Assembly: GCA_036620675.1 (NCBI GenBank)
Contig: JAZHEE010000028.1
DNA: 57,863 bases
DNA from: Jejubacter sp036620675
Lineage (GTDB): Bacteria > Pseudomonadota > Gammaproteobacteria > Enterobacterales > Enterobacteriaceae
Direction: 5' to 3' (one strand)
Below are positions 51,364 through 57,863 of this stretch, in pieces. The translations under genes were made by a program, and so were the position numbers. The first letter of the stretch is position 1; every line of letters begins with the position of its first letter. The notes beneath the pieces are model-generated. The model saw nothing but the letters and a program-made list of their open reading frames with translations. It was not told where the DNA came from and did no database searches.

Positions 51364-53553
51364 TCAGGCTTGTGTCGTGACGCCTGCCGGACGAGCCGGG
51401 GCGACGGGGGGATACCAGGTTTCGTTGCTGCGTGCTTTTTTCTGCATGTCTGTACTGACCGTATAGAGTGGCCCCAGTTGCTGATACTGTTCGGCCATTT
51501 CCAGAAAGCGGGCGCTGCCCAGGGTATCCAGCCAGCGTATGGCGCCGCCGTGGAATGGCGGGAATCCCAGACCGTAGACCAGGGCAATATCGGCTTCCGC
51601 CGGGCTGGCGATAATCCCTTCTTCAAGGCAGCGAACGACCTCATTCACCATTGGAATCATCATGCGTTCGATAATTTCACTGTCGCTGAAGTCGCGCGTC
51701 GGCTGGCAGACTTCCCGCAGCAGGTGCCCGGTGGTTTCGTCCGGTGTTTTTCGTGGCTTTCCTTTACGGTCTGGTTGGTAGCGCCAGAACCCCTGGCCGG
51801 TCTTCTGGCCGTAGCGTCCTGCTTCGAACAACAGATCGATGGCGTCGCGGCCGGATTTCGCCATGCGATCGGGATAGCCTTCAGCCATCACTGCCTGTGC
51901 GTGATGGGCAGTATCGATACCGACCACATCCAGCAGCAGGGCAGGCCCCATCGGCCAGCCGAATTTTTTCTCCATCACCTTATCAACCTGCCGGAAATCG
52001 GCACCGTCGCGCAGTAACTGGCTGAAGGCGGCAAAGTAAGGGAACAGCACCCGGTTGACAAAAAAGCCGGGACAGTCGTTAACCACGACTGGCGTCTTAT
52101 CCATTTTCCTGGCCCAGGACACCACCCGGGCGATGGTATCGTCCGAGGTTCGACGGCCGCGAATCACTTCAACCAGCGGCATGCGGTGTACCGGGTTAAA
52201 GAAGTGCATACCGCAGAATTTTTCAGGCCGCCGCAGGCTTTCCGCTAGCAGCGAGACAGGTATCGTAGAGGTATTGGAGGCCAGTACGGTATCGTCAGTG
52301 ACCTGATTTTCCAGCTCGGCCAGCACGGCGCGTTTCACTTTGGGGTTTTCCACCACCGCTTCAACCACGGCGTCGACCCGTTCAAACCCGCTATAATCGA
52401 GCGTCGGATGAATGGTTGAAACCACCTCAGAAAGTCGCAGGCCGTCGATTTTTCCCTGCTCCAGCTTTTTATTCAGCAGTTTTCCGGCTTCATTCATCCC
52501 CAGTACCAGTGCGTTGTCGTTGATATCTTTCATCAATACCGGAATGCCTTTCCAGGCGCACTGGTAAGCGATACCGCCGCCCATAATTCCGGCGCCCAGC
52601 ACCGCGGCCCGGCGGGGAGGCTCAACGTTGCGAGTCAGTTGCTTCGCCTTGCCTTTGATATATTGATCGTTAAGGAAAATGCCGACCAGCGCCCGGGCGG
52701 CGTCGGTGTGGGCCAGTGGGACGAAGTTGCGGGTTTCCTGCGCCAGCGCTTCGTTACGCGCCAGACCAGCCGCCGCTTCAATGGTTTCAATCGCTTTGAG
52801 CGGCGCCGGATAGTGGTTGCCGGTCTGTTGTTTCGCCATGGCTTTGGCGGTGGCGAAGCTCATGGCTGATTCGATAGGGCTGAGTTTAAGAGGTTGCAAA
52901 CGGCGCGCGCGTTTAGCCTGCCAGTCCAGTTTGCCGTTAATGGCCTGGCGCAATGTAGTTAATGCCGACTCATACAGCGTTTCCTGTTCGACGATGGCGT
53001 CCAGTAGTCCGCGCTTCAGGGCTTCGCTGGCATTCAGTTCTTTACCCGCGGCGATAATCTCCATCGCGCTGTCGGCTCCCAGCAGACGGGGAAGCCTTAC
53101 GGTGCCGCCAAAACCGGGCATGATGCCGAGGCGCGTTTCCGGCAGGCCAATACGGACATCTGGTGTGCCGATGCGAAAATCGGTCGCCAGTACGCACTCG
53201 CATCCGCCGCCGAGGGCATAGCCGTTGATAGCAGAGAGGGTGGGAACCAGAAGATCTTCCAGTCGATTAAAAATCGAATTCGCATAGCGTAGCCATTCGC
53301 TGAGCTGTTCAGCGGGCGCGCGGAACAGCCCCAGAAATTCGGTGATATCGGCGCCGACAATGAATGCCTGTTTGTCGGATCGCAGCAGGAGTCCGCGCAG
53401 TTCCGGCAACGCTTCAAGCACTTCAATCGCTTTGCCAAGGCTGGCTACGGTTGCCGTGTCGAGCTTATTCACTGAGCCTGGCGCGTTAAAGACCAGTTCG
53501 GCGATGCCATCATCCAGCCAGTCGAGGTACAGGGTGTCGCCTTGATAAAGCAT
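51364..53553 (-). CDS. fadB: Multifunctional fatty-acid oxidation complex subunit alpha
   Basis: The 729-residue protein equals E. coli FadB in length. The N-terminal crotonase domain (about 1-190, GGGCECVLATDFRIG) hydrates enoyl-CoA. The hydroxyacyl-CoA dehydrogenase domain (from about 310) has the NAD motif GAGIMGGGIAY and the catalytic GMHFFNPVHRMPLVE. With FadA it forms the aerobic beta-oxidation complex. A FadR operator lies upstream of its start. Confidence 0.98.
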   Translation of the reverse strand: MLYQGDTLYLDWLDDGIAELVFNAPGSVNKLDTATVASLGKAIEVLEALPELRGLLLRSDKQAFIVGADITEFLGLFRAPAEQLSEWLRYANSIFNRLEDLLVPTLSAINGYALGGGCECVLATDFRIGTPDVRIGLPETRLGIMPGFGGTVRLPRLLGADSAMEIIAAGKELNASEALKRGLLDAIVEQETLYESALTTLRQAINGKLDWQAKRARRLQPLKLSPIESAMSFATAKAMAKQQTGNHYPAPLKAIETIEAAAGLARNEALAQETRNFVPLAHTDAARALVGIFLNDQYIKGKAKQLTRNVEPPRRAAVLGAGIMGGGIAYQCAWKGIPVLMKDINDNALVLGMNEAGKLLNKKLEQGKIDGLRLSEVVSTIHPTLDYSGFERVDAVVEAVVENPKVKRAVLAELENQVTDDTVLASNTSTIPVSLLAESLRRPEKFCGMHFFNPVHRMPLVEVIRGRRTSDDTIARVVSWARKMDKTPVVVNDCPGFFVNRVLFPYFAAFSQLLRDGADFRQVDKVMEKKFGWPMGPALLLDVVGIDTAHHAQAVMAEGYPDRMAKSGRDAIDLLFEAGRYGQKTGQGFWRYQPDRKGKPRKTPDETTGHLLREVCQPTRDFSDSEIIERMMIPMVNEVVRCLEEGIIASPAEADIALVYGLGFPPFHGGAIRWLDTLGSARFLEMAEQYQQLGPLYTVSTDMQKKARSNETWYPPVAPARPAGVTTQA

Positions 53554-53579
53554 ATCAATCTCCTGAATCCAGCATTGGG

Positions 53580-53596
53580 ATCTGGTCGTACCAGAT
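53580..53596 (-). promoter_or_regulatory. FadR operator of fadBA
   Basis: ATCTGGTCGTACCAGAT is a 17-base near-perfect palindrome. Its complement, ATCTGGTACGACCAGAT, matches the known E. coli fadB site as I remember it. It lies 27 bases upstream of the fadB start, so FadR would repress the operon until long-chain acyl-CoA is present. Confidence 0.88.
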
Positions 53597-53741
53597 GAAG
53601 CGGAGTGTGGAAGCTGTGTTAATAAAATGCAAATTTAAGTTTAAATAATTGCTGTGAAGATCACGGATGGCGGAAAGGGTTCGGTGCCACGTCGGCTGTG
53701 CTAAGATGCGCAGGTTATGGTCGAAAACAGAAGGGTAAATT

Positions 53742-55073
53742 ATGGATTCGCTGGCCGCACAATATAAAGAGCACATGGCAACGCTGCAGGAGCGTGCCCG
53801 CAAAGTTCTGGCGCGCTTCAATCTTGATGCGCTGCTGATTCATTCGGGTGAACTGTTCAACGTCTTTCTCGACGATCACCCCTATCCCTTCAAAGTGAAT
53901 CCCCTGTTTAAGGCGTGGGTGCCGGTTACTCAGGTGCCGAACTGTTGGCTGCTGGTGGACGGTGTAAACAAGCCGAAACTCTGGTTCTACCTGCCGGTGG
54001 ATTACTGGCACAACGTAGAGCCGCTGCCGGATAGCTTCTGGACTGATGAGGTTGAACTGGTGGCGCTACCAAAAGCAGATGGCATTGGTAGCCAGTTGCC
54101 CGCGAACCGTAAAAAAATCGCTTACCTGGGCCCGGTGTCGGAACGTGCGCTGCAACTGGAGATTCCGGCCGAGAATATTAATCCGAAAGGGGTGATTGAT
54201 TACCTGCATTACTATCGCGCCTATAAGAGCGACTATGAAATCAGCTGTATGCGTGAAGCCCAGAAAATGGCGGTGTCGGGACACCGGGCAGCCGAAGAAG
54301 CCTTCCTTTCTGGTATGAGTGAATTCGATATTAACCAGGCCTATCTGACCGCGACCGGTCACCGTGATATCGATGTGCCCTATAGCAATATTGTTGCGCT
54401 GAATGAGCATGCTGCTGTGCTGCACTACACCAGACTGGATTATAGCGCGCCGGCTGAAATGCGTAGCTTCCTGCTGGATGCTGGGGCAGAGTACAACGGT
54501 TATGCTGCGGATTTGACCCGAACCTGGACTACGCATCACGATAGCGACTTTGCCCAACTGATTAAAGACGTCAATGAAGAGCAGCAGGCGTTGATCGCCA
54601 CCATGAAAGTTGGTGTCCGCTATACCGATTACCATCTTCAGTTTCATCAGCGCCTGGCGAAGATCTTGCGTCACCATCAGATAGTGACTGACATCAGCGA
54701 AGAAGCGATGGTCGAAGCCAATCTGACCGGCCCTTTTATGCCACACGGCATCGGTCATCCGCTGGGGCTTCAGGTTCACGATGTGGGGGCGTTTATGCAG
54801 GATGATACTGGTTCCCATTTGGCGCCGCCCGAGCAGTATCCCGCGCTGCGCTGTACTCGTATCCTGGAGCCGCGTATGGTGTTGACCATTGAACCGGGCA
54901 TCTACTTTATTGACTCGTTGCTTGCTCCCTGGCGTGAAGGGCAGTACAGCAAGCACTTTAACTGGCAGAAAATCGAAGCGCTCAAGCCCTACGGTGGTAT
55001 CCGCATTGAGGATAACGTGGTGATGTATGAAAACAGCCTCGAAAATATGACCCGGGATCTGAAGCTGGCTTGA
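53742..55073 (+). CDS. pepQ: Xaa-Pro dipeptidase
   Basis: PepQ splits dipeptides with C-terminal proline. The 443-residue pita-bread-fold metalloprotease shows all five metal ligands: Asp in LLDAGAEYNGYAADLTRTW (two), His in HGIGHPLGL, Glu in TIEPGIYF and Glu in GIRIEDNVV. It is divergent from fadB and overlaps yigZ by one base. Confidence 0.98.
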   Translation: MDSLAAQYKEHMATLQERARKVLARFNLDALLIHSGELFNVFLDDHPYPFKVNPLFKAWVPVTQVPNCWLLVDGVNKPKLWFYLPVDYWHNVEPLPDSFWTDEVELVALPKADGIGSQLPANRKKIAYLGPVSERALQLEIPAENINPKGVIDYLHYYRAYKSDYEISCMREAQKMAVSGHRAAEEAFLSGMSEFDINQAYLTATGHRDIDVPYSNIVALNEHAAVLHYTRLDYSAPAEMRSFLLDAGAEYNGYAADLTRTWTTHHDSDFAQLIKDVNEEQQALIATMKVGVRYTDYHLQFHQRLAKILRHHQIVTDISEEAMVEANLTGPFMPHGIGHPLGLQVHDVGAFMQDDTGSHLAPPEQYPALRCTRILEPRMVLTIEPGIYFIDSLLAPWREGQYSKHFNWQKIEALKPYGGIRIEDNVVMYENSLENMTRDLKLA

Positions 55074-55687
55074 TGGAAAGCTGGTTGATTCCGGCCGCAC
55101 CGGTCATTGTTAGCGAAGAGATTAAAAAAAGCCGCTTTATCACGCTGTTGGCTCACACCGATGGCGTGGCGGTGGCGAAAGCGTTCATTGAGACGGTACG
55201 TGCCGAACATCCTGACGCCCGTCATCACTGCTGGGCCTGGGTCGCCGGTGCGCCTGATGATTCTCAGCAGTTGGGCTTTTCCGACGATGGAGAACCGGCA
55301 GGTACGGCGGGTAAGCCAATCCTGGCGCAGCTCATGGGCAGCGGCGTTGGCGAGATTACCGCCGTGGTTGTGCGTTATTACGGTGGCGTTAAGCTTGGTA
55401 CCGGTGGTCTGGTGAAGGCTTATGGTGGTGGCGTACAGCTGGCGCTGGGTCAGTTAACGACATCGCGCAGGGTGCCGTTGCAAACGTACCTTCTGAACTG
55501 TGATTACGGGCAACTGGCCGGAGTGGAAGCCCTGCTGAAGCAGTGTGAAGGCGTGGTGGCTTGCAGCGATTATCAGGCCGAAGTCAGGCTTCAGGTGGCG
55601 CTGCCTCAGGCAAAAGTGGCTGAGTTTTCAGCAAGACTGGCCGATCTGAGCCGTGGTACGTTGCATTTGCTACCGTTTGCACAATAA
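55073..55687 (+). CDS. yigZ: YigZ, IMPACT-family protein
   Basis: The protein has 204 residues. The N-terminal UPF0029/IMPACT domain has HPDARHHCWAWV, FSDDGEPAGTAGKP and VVVRYYGGVKLGTGGLVKAYG, followed by a small ferredoxin-like C-terminal domain. The cellular role is unsettled; links to translation are suggested for the family. The ATG overlaps the pepQ stop (TGATG), so the two are coupled. Confidence 0.95.
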   Translation: MESWLIPAAPVIVSEEIKKSRFITLLAHTDGVAVAKAFIETVRAEHPDARHHCWAWVAGAPDDSQQLGFSDDGEPAGTAGKPILAQLMGSGVGEITAVVVRYYGGVKLGTGGLVKAYGGGVQLALGQLTTSRRVPLQTYLLNCDYGQLAGVEALLKQCEGVVACSDYQAEVRLQVALPQAKVAEFSARLADLSRGTLHLLPFAQ

Positions 55688-55727
55688 TCCCTCCTGATAT
55701 TTTTTGACTGCAAAGGAAACGGCTGAA

Positions 55728-57179
55728 ATGCATTTTCGTGCCATAACCCGAATCGTTGGCCTGTTGGTTATCCTCTTTTCAGGAACGATGTTTCTTCCCG
55801 GCCTGGTGGCTTTGATTTATCGGGATGGTGCCGGTCGTGCCTTTACGCAGACCTTTTTTGTTGCGCTGGCTATTGGCGTGATGTTGTGGTGGCCTCATCG
55901 CCACCAGAAAAGCGAGCTGAAACCGCGCGAAGGCTTCCTGATTGTTGTGTTGTTCTGGACCGTGCTGGGTAGCGTTGGGGCACTGCCTTTTATCTTTTCC
56001 GAACGGCCGAATCTGACGGTGACTGATGCCTTCTTTGAGTCTTTCTCCGGACTGACCACTACGGGGGCGACCACGCTGGTGGGGCTGGACTCGTTGCCGC
56101 ATGCGATACTTTTCTATCGCCAGATGCTTCAGTGGTTCGGTGGTATGGGGATCATTGTACTGGCGGTGGCGATTCTCCCTATTCTGGGGGTTGGGGGCAT
56201 GCAGCTTTATCGTGCGGAGATGCCCGGGCCGCTGAAGGATAATAAAATGCGGCCGCGTATTGCCGAGACAGCCAAAACGCTGTGGCTGATCTACGTTTTG
56301 CTGACGGTTGCCTGCGCTTTGGCGCTGTGGTTTGCTGGAATGCCAGCTTTTGACGCTATTGGCCACAGTTTTGCGACCATCGCCATTGGTGGTTTTTCGA
56401 CACATGACGCCAGCGTGGGCTATTTTGACAGTACGGCCATCAACTCCATTATCGCCATCTTTTTGCTGATCTCCGGTTGTAACTATGGTCTGCACTTCTC
56501 TCTACTGAGCGGTCGAAGCCTGAAGGTTTACTGGCGCGATCCGGAATTTCGGATGTTTATTGGCGTACAGCTGTCGCTGGTGGTGATCTGCACCCTGGTG
56601 CTGTGGTTCCACAATGTCTATGAATCGGCCTGGCAGACGCTGAATCAGTCGTTCTTCCAGGTCGTTTCAATGGCGACCACGGCGGGCTTCACCACCGACA
56701 GCATTGCCCGCTGGCCGCTGTTCTTGCCGGTACTACTACTCTGTTCAGCTTTTATCGGCGGTTGTGCTGGTTCCACCGGTGGTGGGCTTAAGGTTATTCG
56801 TATCCTTTTGCTGTTTAAACAGGGAAATCGTGAGCTTAAGCGCCTGGTGCATCCCAACGCGGTATACAGCATTAAACTGGGCAATCGCGCGCTGCCGGAG
56901 CGTATTCTGGAAGCCGTATGGGGGTTCTTTTCGGCCTATGCTCTGGTCTTTCTGATCAGTATGCTGGCAATTATCGCCACCGGTGTGGACGACTTCTCGG
57001 CATTTGCTTCCGTGGCAGCGACGCTGAATAACCTGGGGCCGGGTCTTGGCGTGGTGGCGGATAACTTCTCTACCATGAACCCGGCGGCTAAGTGGATACT
57101 GATTTGCAACATGCTTTTCGGACGACTGGAAGTCTTTACTTTACTGGTACTTTTTACGCCAACTTTCTGGCGCGAATAA
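55728..57179 (+). CDS. trkH: Trk system potassium uptake protein TrkH
   Basis: TrkH is the K+-translocating subunit of the Trk system in the inner membrane. The protein has 483 residues, as in E. coli. It contains four pore-loop repeats: SGLTTTGATT, FATIAIGGFSTH, SMATTAGFTTD and LNNLGPGLG. I chose the ATG at 55728 (MHFRAITRIVGL), which matches the family start. hemG follows 12 bases later, as in E. coli. Confidence 0.98.
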   Translation: MHFRAITRIVGLLVILFSGTMFLPGLVALIYRDGAGRAFTQTFFVALAIGVMLWWPHRHQKSELKPREGFLIVVLFWTVLGSVGALPFIFSERPNLTVTDAFFESFSGLTTTGATTLVGLDSLPHAILFYRQMLQWFGGMGIIVLAVAILPILGVGGMQLYRAEMPGPLKDNKMRPRIAETAKTLWLIYVLLTVACALALWFAGMPAFDAIGHSFATIAIGGFSTHDASVGYFDSTAINSIIAIFLLISGCNYGLHFSLLSGRSLKVYWRDPEFRMFIGVQLSLVVICTLVLWFHNVYESAWQTLNQSFFQVVSMATTAGFTTDSIARWPLFLPVLLLCSAFIGGCAGSTGGGLKVIRILLLFKQGNRELKRLVHPNAVYSIKLGNRALPERILEAVWGFFSAYALVFLISMLAIIATGVDDFSAFASVAATLNNLGPGLGVVADNFSTMNPAAKWILICNMLFGRLEVFTLLVLFTPTFWRE

Positions 57180-57191
57180 TCGGAGTGAAAT

Positions 57192-57737
57192 GTGAAAACC
57201 CTGATTCTGTTTTCGACAAGGGATGGGCAAACCCGGGAGATTGCGGCAAGCATCGCTTCCGGTCTGAAAGAACATGGCATTGATGCCGAGCTGCAGAATC
57301 TGCATCGGGTAGAAACGCTGGCGTGGGAGCAGTACGATCGGGTTGTGATTGGCGCCTCTATTCGCTATGGCCATTTTCATCCGGCGCTGACAGATTTTGT
57401 GAAAAAGCATGCCGTACAGTTGAATGCGCTACCGGGCGCTTTTTTTTCCGTAAACCTTGTGGCGCGTAAGCCGGAAAAGCGAACTCCACAAACTAACTCC
57501 TATACTCGCAAGTTTCTGCTGGCGTCACCCTGGAGACCGGATCTCAGTGCCGTCTTCGCCGGTGCGTTACGCTATCCACACTATCGCTGGTTTGATCGCT
57601 TTATGATTCGCCTGATTATGAAAATGACGGGGGGAGAAACGGATACCAGTAAGGAAGTGGTCTATACCGACTGGAATCAGGTGGCTGATTTTGCCCGTGA
57701 AGTTGCTCACTTAACGCGCAGCGGGACGGTTAATTAA
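57192..57737 (+). CDS. hemG: Protoporphyrinogen oxidase HemG, menaquinone-dependent
   Basis: HemG oxidises protoporphyrinogen IX, passing electrons to quinones. The 181-residue flavodoxin-like protein has the FMN loop FSTRDGQTREIA (about 7-18), VIGASIRYGHFHP and the family insert RKPEKRTPQTNSYTRKFL. The start is GTG. It is separated from the rest of the heme genes (hemCDXY at the other end of the window). Confidence 0.98.
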   Translation: MKTLILFSTRDGQTREIAASIASGLKEHGIDAELQNLHRVETLAWEQYDRVVIGASIRYGHFHPALTDFVKKHAVQLNALPGAFFSVNLVARKPEKRTPQTNSYTRKFLLASPWRPDLSAVFAGALRYPHYRWFDRFMIRLIMKMTGGETDTSKEVVYTDWNQVADFAREVAHLTRSGTVN

Positions 57738-57787
57738 CCGCAATGGCGGAAAAATAACCTGGTGAGCATTTTTTTTAAGATAACCCC

Positions 57788-57815
57788 TTGCCAGCACGAA
57801 TTCAGGCCCTATAAT
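57788..57815 (+). promoter_or_regulatory. Ribosomal RNA operon P1 promoter
   Basis: TTGCCA (57788-57793), 16 bases, TATAAT (57810-57815), then the GC-rich discriminator GCGCCACC and ACTGACACGGAACAACG reproduce enterobacterial rrn P1 promoters. A T-rich upstream stretch (about 57769-57777) fits an UP element. In E. coli rrnA lies after hemG. P2 and the 16S gene would be beyond the window. Confidence 0.88.
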
Positions 57816-57863
57816 GCGCCACCACTGACACGGAACAACGCCTTACGGCACGCCGGGTTGGCA

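Noticed and set aside
51354..51644. N-terminal extension of fadA
   Set aside because: The added 97 residues are the open antisense-like reading of the end of fadB; the true start has a ribosome site and family N terminus.
54066..55100. A 344-residue frame antisense to pepQ
   Set aside because: Shadow of a conserved metalloprotease gene with all ligands visible on the other strand.

Overview
The window is chromosomal DNA of a member of the Enterobacteriaceae. Gene order and protein sequences follow the Escherichia coli/Salmonella hemCDXY-cyaA ... fadBA-trkH-hemG-rrnA segment. Most proteins match their E. coli namesakes in length and motifs but differ enough, and carry enough accessory DNA, that the host is neither E. 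coli nor Salmonella. ERIC repeats are present, as expected for enterobacteria. I cannot name the genus from the sequence alone.

Layout. 1-311: two head-to-tail ERIC copies and a terminator. 312-4447 (minus strand): hemCDXY, tetrapyrrole synthesis. 4727-7611: cyaA (TTG start, CRP site upstream) and convergent cyaY. 7795-18832: an accessory island of about 11 kb between cyaY and lptM. It holds a FidL-like protein and a ToxR/MarT-like membrane regulator on the minus strand, then a divergent chaperone-usher fimbrial operon: major pilin, minor subunit, frameshifted usher, chaperone, minor subunit, two-domain tip adhesin, minor subunit. The operon ends with a PglL/Wzy_C-type membrane oligosaccharyltransferase and an EAL-domain protein, both joined to the genes before them by 1-4 nt overlaps. 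18950-24568: lptM, dapF, yigA, xerC, yigB, uvrD (LexA box). 24639-25797: corA with a structured leader and a CorL-like leader peptide. 26081-33723: rarD, pldA, recQ, rhtC, pldB, yigL, yigM; yigFG and rhtB of E. coli are absent. 33611-37061: metR and metE with MetR and MetJ sites and an ERIC element in the metE leader. 37130-38215: an AT-rich insertion holding the remains of a pesticin/T4-lysozyme-like muramidase and an LprI-like inhibitor. 38215-57737: dlhH, udp, rmuC, ubiE-ubiJ-ubiB, tatABC, tatD, rfaH, ubiD, fre, fadBA, pepQ, yigZ, trkH, hemG. The window ends in a ribosomal RNA P1 promoter.

The most interesting part is the fimbrial island. A protein-glycosylation-type ligase and a cyclic-di-GMP domain protein are coupled to pilin genes and lie beside a membrane-bound transcription regulator. 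This suggests a surface fimbria whose subunits may be O-glycosylated after export and whose production is tied to periplasmic and c-di-GMP signals. In this genome the usher reading frame is broken, so the fimbria is probably not assembled unless the break is a sequencing error. The second accessory locus, between metE and dlhH, looks like a decayed antibacterial effector/immunity pair.
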